A stretch of DNA of 33,239 bases, taken from a virus. The position numbers and the translations under genes were made by a program. The notes under the pieces are model-generated. The model was not told where the DNA came from, ran no database searches, and saw nothing but the letters and a program-made list of their open reading frames with translations. The DNA lies in the IMG/VR virus record IMGVR_UViG_3300025131_000225, positions 1-33,239 of that record; one strand, given 5' to 3'. The stretch's first letter is position 1; each line of letters begins with the position of its first letter. Shown one piece after another: positions 16,383-23,126 of this stretch.

Positions 16383-17221
16383 TGAAAATGAAATTATTAA
16401 TGGAAAACTGGAGACAGTTTGTCAATGAAGAAGATCGTCAAGCAAAAGCATATTTAGACAAAGTGCTCGACATTGATAATTATGAGCAGTATGTTGCTCA
16501 CTTGGGAAAAGCCGCCGGCGATCCCAGAGTAAAGGCTGTCATTGCAGGGGGCAGAGGAGACGGCAACCCCGAAGATGAGGCTGTCGGTGTTTCTCCTGGC
16601 GGCGGTCCTTGCACACAGTTCTTACCGGTTCAAAATGAAATCGATTTATCTAAATCGCTCGGCTTCCCTGCAACAAAGGATCCCTCTAATGTTGCCAAGG
16701 TATTGGCCGGTGGCCCCATGACTGCGGCAGATCTTGGGGGAAGTCCGATTGTTAGCGCTGTCGAACGATACATTGTTGATGGCCATCACCGCTGGTCGCA
16801 GGTGTATATGCTGAATCCTGATGCCGTCATTGAGACAATGGATATAAAAATACCGGATCCGGAAGCAGCGCTTAGGGCAATGCAGGCTTCGATTGCTGTG
16901 GTACAGGGAAAAGTGCCGTCACAGCATGCTGATCCTGGTCTAAACATTTTTAACATGTCAGATAAAGCAATGGTGGCGTGGATGAATCAAAACTTTAGCG
17001 ATCAATTTGTAGAAATTTATGTCGCCAATTCAGATGCCACAGATAAGGCAGGAGTTATAGAGCAGATTCTATTTAATATCCAACTTATGCGAGAGCAGAA
17101 CCCTCCTCAAACAGATACGAGTCGCGGCTATATGCCTCAGACAGGTAAAGCCGGCGACATTGATCGCGAGCTAGATGCTTTAGAGGCCGGCCATGTTAAC
17201 TGGAAAGAGCCGGCAGAATAA
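16382..17221 (+). CDS. ParB/sulfiredoxin-like protein with capsid-targeting-like N-terminus (279 aa)
   Basis: The N-terminus MKMKLLMENWRQFVNEE is a short amphipathic peptide of the class shared with the 18379 and 28102 genes and similar in design to the T4 capsid-targeting sequence. Residues ~80-155 look like a ParB/sulfiredoxin fold: FLPVQNEIDLSKSL, then VERYIVDGHHRWSQVY, with the characteristic DGHHR at residues 133-137. Families with this motif include ParB-type CTPases, nuclease-like ParB proteins and phosphotransferases such as SerK and sulfiredoxin, so the activity cannot be fixed from sequence. It lies between the Mre11-Rad50 fusion and a tubulin-like gene. A role in DNA partition, or as an enzyme packaged in the head and injected, are competing readings. 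Confidence 0.7.
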   Translation: MKMKLLMENWRQFVNEEDRQAKAYLDKVLDIDNYEQYVAHLGKAAGDPRVKAVIAGGRGDGNPEDEAVGVSPGGGPCTQFLPVQNEIDLSKSLGFPATKDPSNVAKVLAGGPMTAADLGGSPIVSAVERYIVDGHHRWSQVYMLNPDAVIETMDIKIPDPEAALRAMQASIAVVQGKVPSQHADPGLNIFNMSDKAMVAWMNQNFSDQFVEIYVANSDATDKAGVIEQILFNIQLMREQNPPQTDTSRGYMPQTGKAGDIDRELDALEAGHVNWKEPAE

Positions 17222-17236
17222 ATAACAAGGAAAATA

Positions 17237-18382
17237 ATGAGCACAAACAACGACAATAAGGATAATGAATTTGATTTTCTGCCACCGGCAGAACCTCCCC
17301 CTTCTTTTAACCAAGAGAAGGACAGTTACCACGAACAAGTAGACGCCGAAGATTTTGGCATGGTAGAGGACTTTGGACTTCAGATGGAATACTCCGACGA
17401 AGATCTTTTACCCGAGAATACTGCCCCTTCCTCTATCAATGTTGGGTTTGTAGGCGTTGGAGGCGGTGGCAATAAAATGGCCAACGCATTTTTAGAGCTT
17501 GGTTTTAACAAGACATTGCTTGTAAACTCGACAGGCAAGGATATCCCAAAGAACGTGGAAGAAGATCACGTTGTTCTTATTCCCGATAGCGATGGCATCG
17601 GAAAGAATGTAGATTATGGTAAAGAGATCTTATCACAGAACGGCGCCGTCGTTGAAGACGCACTACGCATTAAGCTTGGAAAAGTAGATTGGTTGTTTGT
17701 TTTAGCCGGCGGCGGTGGCGGTACCGGAAGTTCTGTAACTGCGCTACACGCGGTATTTGAACGTTATATGAAATCTATTCAAGCTTCCGGAAAGGTTGTA
17801 TATATCGTCTCTTGGCCCACCGCGCAAGAAAACCTTAACCCTACAATTGCTCGTAATGCGTTAACACTAGCAAACGATGTTGCTAGATATCCGCATATCA
17901 TTCTCGACAACGAACGAGCCACTCGTCTACTTCGCGGCAGAATCGGCATGCTCGGCATGTATCCTGTCGCCAACACACAATTTGCTAAGTCGTTCGCCCA
18001 GGTGCTAAAACTCTCCACCGAGGATTCACCGATCCAATCTTTTGATAGTAAAGATCTGGAAACATGCTTGGGCAACGACGGGAGAGCTTTTCTCGGCTCA
18101 ACCATGATAAAAGATCCAAATACTGGAAAGCTTGGATCGGTGATCCTCCACAACTGTATGAATAGGTCTGCCTGTCCTCCACCTAAAGGCAAAGCCGCCG
18201 CAGGTTCGTTAATCTTAGTGGCGTCTGAGGAAATGGTGGCAGATCCAAAAGTTAGCAAAAACATTGAGTCAGCAATCGCTTATGTCGGCGGTCGATGCGA
18301 GACACTATTCTCTGGCGTTTACGTGCGGAAGAATGTGCCTGGATTGATTGCGATACTAAGCATGAATGGATTGGCGACATGA
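17237..18382 (+). CDS. FtsZ/tubulin-superfamily GTPase (381 aa)
   Basis: The product should be a cytoskeletal GTPase that polymerises head to tail. Residues 1-66 are an acidic, probably disordered arm. The GTP-binding core starts with VGFVGVGGGGNKMAN (glycine loop 73-80). The tubulin signature is AGGGGGTGSS (157-166). The T7 synergy loop appears as SFDSKD (268-273), keeping the two acidic residues of the FtsZ NxDxxD motif while the Asn is Ser, followed by GRAFLGS, which resembles FtsZ GYAMMGS. The C-terminus ends in a short SMNGLAT. The length is close to FtsZ (about 380 aa). Phage tubulins are known (PhuZ centres phage DNA, TubZ partitions plasmids), and this one looks closer to FtsZ by eye. 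An AAGGA ribosome binding site precedes the ATG. Confidence 0.85.
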   Translation: MSTNNDNKDNEFDFLPPAEPPPSFNQEKDSYHEQVDAEDFGMVEDFGLQMEYSDEDLLPENTAPSSINVGFVGVGGGGNKMANAFLELGFNKTLLVNSTGKDIPKNVEEDHVVLIPDSDGIGKNVDYGKEILSQNGAVVEDALRIKLGKVDWLFVLAGGGGGTGSSVTALHAVFERYMKSIQASGKVVYIVSWPTAQENLNPTIARNALTLANDVARYPHIILDNERATRLLRGRIGMLGMYPVANTQFAKSFAQVLKLSTEDSPIQSFDSKDLETCLGNDGRAFLGSTMIKDPNTGKLGSVILHNCMNRSACPPPKGKAAAGSLILVASEEMVADPKVSKNIESAIAYVGGRCETLFSGVYVRKNVPGLIAILSMNGLAT

Positions 18383-18383
18383 A
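18354..18383 (+). repeat. 30-base gene-junction repeat, copy 1 (end of tubulin-like gene)
   Basis: These 30 bases encode the last residues of the tubulin-like protein, its stop and the ATGA start overlap of the next gene. They recur at 19398-19427 with two mismatches (28/30). Confidence 0.75.
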
Positions 18384-19119
18384 GAAACTATTTGAAAATT
18401 GGAACAGGTTTTTGAGCGAAGCCGACTACGGCAAATGGAAGAGACAGCCGCGCGGAGGAGGCAGAGGCTACGGCGATCGCTATGCGTCCGATAAACTGAC
18501 AAAATTTGAAGATAGACTTCGGTCGCTCGGCATCGACGATGCACGACACCTCGTGCAATTTCTTATAGGTCTCGTTGGTATGGGTGATGATCCTGCGGAA
18601 TGGGCAGAGGGCGAAAGACAGCAAACGCTTGATGATATAACAGCAGTGCTTGCAAGAGAAAGCGATCCACAGCAGACACCAGTTTCGGACGAGGAGCTAT
18701 TACAGATGCAGCTTTCTCGCGAACTCGTTCTTTTGAGAATAGATAATAAAAAAGCTCGATCAATAATGAAATCCATACGCGATTTGCTTACATTATCTGA
18801 TGAAGAACAAGAAGAAATTATTAATGAATTAATGATGTTTACAAAACCAAAAGAAGAAGAACACTGGGTGGAAGATGAAGAAAAAACATCAGACCATATG
18901 GACGCTTCTTCGATCAATTCGGTAATCGACCAAGTAAGAGAAGTAACTACACTGTTCGCAGATTTGTACAATGGTCTTCCCGATGACGAATCAAAAGAAC
19001 TTTTTGAAGAGTATCTTAACGCAAATGTTCAGTTATATACTGAAAGGTGGCAAGAAGAAAGAAGTGCAGGGACCGAAGATTGGAGATCAAACCCAGATCT
19101 TCCGGAGGAGCAGCCATGA
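18379..19119 (+). CDS. Helical acidic protein with capsid-targeting-like N-terminus (246 aa)
   Basis: ATG 18379 overlaps the tubulin-like stop (ATGA) and places MKKLFENWNRFLSEADY at the N-terminus, matching the peptide class of the 16382 and 28102 genes. An upstream in-frame ATG inside the tubulin gene would bury this motif and is less likely. FLSE|A fits the (L/I)xE cleavage consensus. A Gly/Arg-rich stretch (residues ~20-35) follows. The rest is mostly helical and very acidic, with long Glu/Asp/Gln segments and no catalytic motif. A head-internal or scaffold-type protein is possible. The family is not recognised. Confidence 0.7.
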   Translation: MKKLFENWNRFLSEADYGKWKRQPRGGGRGYGDRYASDKLTKFEDRLRSLGIDDARHLVQFLIGLVGMGDDPAEWAEGERQQTLDDITAVLARESDPQQTPVSDEELLQMQLSRELVLLRIDNKKARSIMKSIRDLLTLSDEEQEEIINELMMFTKPKEEEHWVEDEEKTSDHMDASSINSVIDQVREVTTLFADLYNGLPDDESKELFEEYLNANVQLYTERWQEERSAGTEDWRSNPDLPEEQP

Positions 19120-19403
19120 AAATCACTAGACGACAGCTTAAACAGATTATTAAAGAAGAGTATGATGCCTACAGCATTGAAAGCATCCGCGAACGTGGCG
19201 ATGCTATGGAAATGGCGCAGGAAGTCAGCGAGATCATGAATTCAATGGGCCCCGGTGCGCTCTCAGGCAAAGAAGCTTATGACATGATAGTGGACGCTAT
19301 TAACACCAAGGGAGACCGCGGTGATGTGGCTCAATTCTGGGATATGATGCTTAGTCCGCAGGGGCCCCTTCTGTATCGAGAAGAACCAGAAGAAGAATAC
19401 TAA
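19116..19403 (+). CDS. Small protein with MKIT-type N-terminal peptide (95 aa)
   Basis: ATG 19116 overlaps the previous stop (ATGA) and has an excellent GGAGGAG ribosome binding site six bases upstream. An earlier in-frame ATG at 19047 would lie deep in the preceding gene. The protein begins MKITRRQLKQIIKEEYDAYS with IKE as candidate cleavage site. The remaining ~75 residues form an apparently helical domain rich in Met, Glu and Asp (YDMIVDAINTKGDRGDVAQF) and end in an acidic tail. The function is unknown. It belongs to the same tagged set as the 11337, 11676 and 19423 genes. Confidence 0.7.
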   Translation: MKITRRQLKQIIKEEYDAYSIESIRERGDAMEMAQEVSEIMNSMGPGALSGKEAYDMIVDAINTKGDRGDVAQFWDMMLSPQGPLLYREEPEEEY

Positions 19404-19427
19404 GTATGAATGGATTAGCGACATGAA
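19398..19427 (+). repeat. 30-base gene-junction repeat, copy 2 (leader of the 19423 gene)
   Basis: This matches 18354-18383 at 28 of 30 positions. Here the bases form the stop of the 19116 gene and the noncoding leader and ATG of the 19423 gene, so a piece that codes for the C-terminus of the tubulin-like protein elsewhere serves as untranslated spacer. It still reads as a six-codon frame, MNGLAT. Confidence 0.75.
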
Positions 19428-19470
19428 AATCACAAAAACACAACTTAAAGAGATTATCAAGGAAGAGCTT
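19423..19470 (+). repeat. Dispersed 5' gene-start repeat, copy matching 11337
   Basis: The first 48 bases match the start of the 11337 gene at 45 positions. Together with the internal copy at 12758-12802 these form the closest members of the repeat family. Confidence 0.7.
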
Positions 19471-19842
19471 CTTAAAGAATATGGTGGCTCTATCGCTAAC
19501 TTCGGCGGTATGGCTTCTTCCCTCGGCGCCGTCGCAGGCCGCAACGAGCCCGCCTCGATGGAAAATGACCCAGATTCAATCGTTCAAGAAAAGGCAGTTC
19601 AGTTTTTTACAAACTTAGAGATAACTGAAAAAGTAGTTGGCATTTTGGTGAACAATATTGCTATCCCCGATCTAATAACAATTATGGAGAAAGTTCCGAA
19701 GATTGATACCGCCGAAGAAGAATTACACGAAGCGGAGAAAAATAATCCTTGGGCAATTTGCACGGCATCGGTTGGTCGAGAAGATAAAGAGAAATATGAG
19801 AAATGCGTCAAGAGCATGAAAAAGAAGAAAGGTAAAAAATGA
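19423..19842 (+). CDS. Protein with MKIT-type N-terminal peptide and NPWAIC-type C-terminal motif (139 aa)
   Basis: The N-terminus MKITKTQLKEIIKEELLKE contains IKE and LKE, both possible prohead-protease sites. A short Gly/Ser/Ala linker follows, then a helical segment (residues ~45-95). The C-terminal ~40 residues read NPWAICTASVGREDKEKYEKCV and end in a run of Lys and Gly. This two-cysteine module recurs, from memory, in many marine phage proteins of unknown function. The 5' leader is a duplicate of the tubulin-gene end. The stop overlaps the next ATG. The product may be a minor virion protein with a basic, nucleic-acid-contacting tail. Confidence 0.7.
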   Translation: MKITKTQLKEIIKEELLKEYGGSIANFGGMASSLGAVAGRNEPASMENDPDSIVQEKAVQFFTNLEITEKVVGILVNNIAIPDLITIMEKVPKIDTAEEELHEAEKNNPWAICTASVGREDKEKYEKCVKSMKKKKGKK

Positions 19843-20033
19843 TGGACGAAACAAAAGGAAAACTAGATAGATTGGTCGAGAAGATGATTTCTCGCAAGTT
19901 TCTGGTTTGGCTAACAGCCACAGGATTGATGGCATTTTATGGATTAGAATCTGGCGATTGGGTAATGCTATCTGCAATTTACATTGGCACGCAAGGCGTT
20001 ATTGATGGTCTTGCGAAAATGAAAGGCGTCTGA
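19839..20033 (+). CDS. Small membrane protein, holin-like candidate (64 aa)
   Basis: Two adjacent ATGs (19839 and 19842) overlap the previous stop, and either could be used. A basic N-terminus (KGKLDRLVEKMISRKF) leads into two hydrophobic stretches, VWLTATGLMAFYGL and WVMLSAIYIGTQGVI, separated by the short polar turn ESGD. This makes a two-helix hairpin with charged ends. Small two-helix membrane proteins next to a coiled-coil, single-TM protein commonly belong to phage lysis cassettes (holin followed by Rz-type spanin), which fits the next gene. No endolysin is seen nearby, so the assignment is tentative. Confidence 0.55.
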   Translation: MMDETKGKLDRLVEKMISRKFLVWLTATGLMAFYGLESGDWVMLSAIYIGTQGVIDGLAKMKGV

Positions 20034-20443
20034 TGTTAAAGATTGACTGGCTTAAAGTTATCGGTCTCGCAAAGAAAAACTGGAAAGAAATAGCCATTAT
20101 TATTCTTTTGCTTACAGTTATTGGAAAAATGCGTTATGATTATAAACAATTAGAAAGCACTTATGAAACCAGCCAACAATCTCTTCAAAACCAAATCGAC
20201 GGTTTACAAGAAATCCATGCAGAAGAATTAGAAAAAAAAGAACACGCATTGCAACAATATCGTGATGCACTAGATTTGTTGGAGAGACAATATGAAGAAG
20301 AAAGAGAAAATGTTAAAGTGGTGGTGGAAGAACGAGTTGTTGAAATTGAAACAACGATCGACAACAGGAAGCAGTTCACCGAAAACAAAGAAGAACTCGC
20401 AGAACAAATAACAGATACATTCGGATTTCAGTATGTTCCTTAA
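20033..20443 (+). CDS. Membrane-anchored coiled-coil protein, i-spanin (Rz)-like (136 aa)
   Basis: The ATG overlaps the previous stop (TGATG). A basic N-terminus (KKNWKE) precedes a single hydrophobic anchor (IAIIILLLTVIG, residues ~20-31). Almost all the rest (residues ~35-120) is a long Glu/Gln/Lys coiled coil. This N-in, single-TM, periplasmic coiled-coil architecture is that of Rz inner-membrane spanins, which link to an outer-membrane partner to disrupt the envelope during lysis. Position directly after a holin-like gene supports this, but sequence identity to known Rz proteins was not tested. The 3' end overlaps the next gene by 11 bases. Confidence 0.5.
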   Translation: MLKIDWLKVIGLAKKNWKEIAIIILLLTVIGKMRYDYKQLESTYETSQQSLQNQIDGLQEIHAEELEKKEHALQQYRDALDLLERQYEEERENVKVVVEERVVEIETTIDNRKQFTENKEELAEQITDTFGFQYVP

Positions 20444-20849
20444 AGTGCTATTGTTTTCATTGGCGGCTCATGCGAATCCGCCACAGTTTACTATTGTTGG
20501 TCAGGACGAACCCGCTCCCTTTGAAGGTGTTTTGTTTAATAAGCGCGCCCTATCAGAGTTATTGGTTCTCCCAGAACAATACAAAATGGAATGTGATTTA
20601 GAGATTGAGTATCACCTAGATGTTCAGGCCACCGAATTTCACCTAGAGCGCCAGAATTTTCAAATCCGCTTAGACGCGTTAACGAAGGAATATGATCTAC
20701 GCATCGAACAAAAGAATATTGAAATCTCCGCACTGCAAGAGGCAATGCTAAAGCAGGCGCCTTCTAATAAGTGGTGGTGGTTTGTGGGTGGCATAGCCGC
20801 CGGCGCAGTGACTACCTACGCCGCATATCGGGCTTTCGATGAGCGATAA
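20433..20849 (+). CDS. Exported protein with signal peptide and C-terminal membrane anchor (138 aa)
   Basis: The N-terminus MFLKVLLFSLAAHANPP has the form of a signal peptide with an AHA|N cleavage site. The sequence GQDEPAPFEGVLFNKRALSELL resembles, from memory, a conserved segment of phage proteins found in lysis regions. A helical or coiled-coil middle follows (residues ~60-110), then a C-terminal anchor WWWFVGGIAAGAVTTYAAY. There is no lipobox cysteine, so it is not a classical o-spanin. Overlap with the Rz-like gene suggests coupled expression and a shared envelope role, perhaps as an unusual spanin partner. Confidence 0.55.
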   Translation: MFLKVLLFSLAAHANPPQFTIVGQDEPAPFEGVLFNKRALSELLVLPEQYKMECDLEIEYHLDVQATEFHLERQNFQIRLDALTKEYDLRIEQKNIEISALQEAMLKQAPSNKWWWFVGGIAAGAVTTYAAYRAFDER

Positions 20850-21234
20850 GCTGAATAAGCTAGCTGCCTTTGAGAAAGCTATTGCTGCAAAATATGGCAA
20901 AGAAGCTATTCAAAACCCAAAGGGAAATTGGGACGAAGATAAAGAAAAAGAATATATCCAACAATCCCGAGAGTTCTATAGAAAGCAGACCAAGAATGAC
21001 GAGGGCCAAGAAAAAGTAGATGTTAATGGGATTAAGATCTCAAAAAAACTACTTAATAGAGAATCTGTAAAATATTGTTCAATCTGCGGAGCTTTTCCAA
21101 AGAAATCTATGGATGATGTTTGTTTGGTTAAGTTTGATTGTTGCAATAAATGCTACATTCAATACATTGAGGGAAGAGAAGAGAGATGGCTAAAAGGATG
21201 GAGACCTGATGAAATTAGATCCAAGCGCACTTAA
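20839..21234 (+). CDS. Small zinc-finger protein (131 aa)
   Basis: The ATG overlaps the previous stop. The N-terminal ~70 residues are helical and highly charged, while the C-terminal half carries a cysteine cluster: Cys80-x2-Cys83, Cys95, and Cys101-Cys102-x2-Cys105. This is likely a zinc-binding treble or ribbon, followed by an aromatic, basic tail (YIQYIEGREERWLKGWRP). The architecture fits a nucleic-acid or protein adaptor. It sits before another tagged gene and the packaging genes. No family is recognised with certainty. Confidence 0.65.
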   Translation: MSDKLNKLAAFEKAIAAKYGKEAIQNPKGNWDEDKEKEYIQQSREFYRKQTKNDEGQEKVDVNGIKISKKLLNRESVKYCSICGAFPKKSMDDVCLVKFDCCNKCYIQYIEGREERWLKGWRPDEIRSKRT

Positions 21235-21835
21235 ACAAATTATTAGAGAAGTATTGGTAGAATCGAACGGAGTTCCCAAAGATCCAACAAGTTTGGCTGG
21301 TGGCTCCGGTGTGCAGCAGACCACCCTTAAGAGAGGAATGCGCCAAACTGGAGAAGAGATCGCCGGCATAGAGGATTTTACCCCACAAGAAGGCAAGATA
21401 ATAAAAAGATACATTGGATTGTTGCAGAAAGCAGCCGAAGAGCTAAGTCTTGAAAAGGGCGCCCTCTTTACGCTGCTTAATGTGCACTTTAAGAAATTGG
21501 CCTCTGTAGTTGGCAACGAGCTAGAGAAAAAGAAAGATACGCCGTCTTCCTCTGAGGATCCCATGGCCGCAGAAAAAGGCTCTCAGACGGTAGCCGAGCA
21601 GTGCGGCCCACCCCCCGTTGTAAGTGCACCAATTAATGTAGATTCAGAAAACGGAGAAGGGCGAATGGCTAAATCTCAGCTCTACAAGGCAGCTACTTAT
21701 GCGGCCGAATTAGAAGAGATGATTCAGGATGGAGAAGAATTAGATGCTTGGGTACAATCTAAGATTACCAAAGCATCAGACTATTTATCTTCAGTAAAAC
21801 ATTACTTAGAATACAAGAAAATAAGAGGAAATTAA
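21209..21835 (+). CDS. Protein with MKIT-like N-terminal peptide and conserved helical C-terminal domain (208 aa)
   Basis: The gene overlaps the zinc-finger gene by 26 bases. The N-terminus MKLDPSALKQIIREVLVES is a diverged member of the tag family with IRE and LVE sites. A middle helical region (~55-110) is followed by a Ser/Pro/Asp-rich linker. The C-terminal domain begins GRMAKSQLYKAATYAAEL and continues with a DGEELDAWVQSKITKA segment. From memory, this domain is widespread in environmental phage proteins and often stands alone or behind different N-termini. Its function is not known to me. The modular build (tag, linker, mobile domain) fits a packaged virion protein. Confidence 0.7.
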   Translation: MKLDPSALKQIIREVLVESNGVPKDPTSLAGGSGVQQTTLKRGMRQTGEEIAGIEDFTPQEGKIIKRYIGLLQKAAEELSLEKGALFTLLNVHFKKLASVVGNELEKKKDTPSSSEDPMAAEKGSQTVAEQCGPPPVVSAPINVDSENGEGRMAKSQLYKAATYAAELEEMIQDGEELDAWVQSKITKASDYLSSVKHYLEYKKIRGN

Positions 21836-21837
21836 GA

Positions 21838-22371
21838 ATGGCAACAATATACGATATTATCCAAGGCTTATCACAAGCAGCTGCGAATGCTTATGATGGG
21901 GCCCTGGGCGAGGACTACGAACCAGCGAATGATGGTATTTTACGCAGAGAAGAGGGGAACGCTCTTATCGACCAGCGTGTTATGGACGGCTTCAACGTAA
22001 AGTTTTATGGCAACATGATGTGCCTTTCATACCACTCAGAGATCCAATTGAAAGAGGTGTATGCTTCCGGTTTCGAGGGAGATATGGATCAGCGCATAGC
22101 GGATATTGCAGGCTGGCTCAAGAAAGAATATAAGAAGATTACTGGAAATTCCGTAACCCTCACCGAAGAAGGGGAGATTGATGTATTCGTGGAGAATTCC
22201 TCTAGAGTGCGTTCGTGGGTTATCGCTAAAAAGCACTACAAAGTAGGAGGTCTTGCAGAGGAGATGGGAATAGAGCAACCATCTAAGCGCGGCTTAGAGC
22301 CCGGCTGGAAGAAGTTCTTAGATCAGGGCGGCTGGGGTAAAAGACCAAAGAATGATACTAGGAAAAAGTAA
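21838..22371 (+). CDS. Hypothetical protein, 177 aa
   Basis: The ATG lies two bases after the previous stop, with AGAGGAAATTAAGA as ribosome binding site. The sequence is a compact alpha/beta protein. A helical N-terminus (IIQGLSQAAANAYDGAL) is followed by FNVKFYGNMMCLSYHSEI, a helix with IAGWLKKEYKKITG, and a beta pair around VTLTEEGEIDVFVENSSRVRSWVIAKKHYKV. It ends in a basic tail. There is no tag peptide, signal or membrane segment. Its place between two tagged genes and just before the terminase suggests a head or packaging accessory role. It is not recognised. Confidence 0.65.
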   Translation: MATIYDIIQGLSQAAANAYDGALGEDYEPANDGILRREEGNALIDQRVMDGFNVKFYGNMMCLSYHSEIQLKEVYASGFEGDMDQRIADIAGWLKKEYKKITGNSVTLTEEGEIDVFVENSSRVRSWVIAKKHYKVGGLAEEMGIEQPSKRGLEPGWKKFLDQGGWGKRPKNDTRKK

Positions 22372-22373
22372 AA

Positions 22374-23126
22374 ATGAAAATATCCCTACAGAGATTAAGA
22401 GAGATCATAACTGAAGAATTGATTAAAGAAGAGCTTGCTCCAGAGATAGCTGCGCCCGCCATTGCTGCAATGCTCCAGGGAATGGAAGCAGAAGCTACTT
22501 CTGATATTTTCGGAGATGTGTTTACTCATATGTATGGAGAAGCGGCACTCCAAGCGCAGGCGGATGCAGCTCAGCCCGGCGATTTCGAAGAAGAAGGCTT
22601 CCCCACAGAGTACCAACCAGGAGGCGGTGAAGGCGATCGCCCCGTGATGGGATTCAAAGAGGGCATTAGCGACATCATCCAAGAAGAATATTACTTGTAT
22701 AAAATTAAAGATCATATGAGCGCAGAACTTTTAACTGAGGTTCGCGGGATGAACATTGAGGATGCCAGAGAAATTATGGGAAAACTAGATGCTGATCCCG
22801 ATGACCCCACTGTGTCCCGCGAGGATGCTTGGGATGCGAAGATGACCGTGCGCGAATATGAACAAGGCGACTATGCCGACCCCGCAGAGCTACGCCAGCA
22901 AGCAATGACAATGGCCGACGATGTTATCACCAATCCAATGCGCCGCACTACTCGGCAGATCAAACAGTTGGAAGATATGTGGCGAAAATACAAAGGAGAT
23001 CTTCGCAACGCGATAGAGACAATTCGGGCAGATAACAACGAAGAGGAAACGACCGTGGATGCATTGGCTAGTTTTTATGATTACTTAACTTCTGCAGGCA
23101 ATATACAGCAACATGATGTTTCATGA
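22374..23126 (+). CDS. Acidic helical protein with MKIT-like N-terminal peptide (250 aa)
   Basis: The protein starts MKISLQRLREIITEELIKEE, a diverged tag with ITE and IKE sites. The rest is strongly acidic and Ala/Met/Gln-rich. It has a Gly/Pro/Glu linker around residues 65-90, a FKEGISDIIQEEYYLYKIKDH segment resembling a second, weaker copy of an (I)IxEE helix, and a helical C-terminal half with many Asp/Glu. The stop overlaps the terminase start (ATGA). Position immediately before the large terminase is where a small terminase often lies, but the sequence shows no clear DNA-binding domain, so I do not call it that. Confidence 0.65.
   Translation: MKISLQRLREIITEELIKEELAPEIAAPAIAAMLQGMEAEATSDIFGDVFTHMYGEAALQAQADAAQPGDFEEEGFPTEYQPGGGEGDRPVMGFKEGISDIIQEEYYLYKIKDHMSAELLTEVRGMNIEDAREIMGKLDADPDDPTVSREDAWDAKMTVREYEQGDYADPAELRQQAMTMADDVITNPMRRTTRQIKQLEDMWRKYKGDLRNAIETIRADNNEEETTVDALASFYDYLTSAGNIQQHDVS

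Noticed and set aside
18295-19119. Longer start (ATG 18295) for the helical protein after the tubulin-like gene
   Set aside because: It would overlap the tubulin-like gene by 88 bases and bury the MKKLFENW peptide. ATG 18379 gives an ATGA overlap and puts the peptide at the N-terminus.
19047-19403. Longer start (ATG 19047) for the small MKIT-type protein
   Set aside because: ATG 19116 has GGAGGAG immediately upstream, overlaps the previous stop as ATGA and places the tag at the N-terminus.
19407-19427. Six-codon minigene MNGLAT before the 19423 gene
   Set aside because: It has no Shine-Dalgarno and is explained as the duplicated end of the tubulin-like gene.
22374-23126. Small terminase subunit immediately upstream of the large terminase
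   Set aside because: The position fits, but no helix-turn-helix or typical coiled-coil terminase-small pattern is visible, and the N-terminus belongs to the MKIT-type tag family.
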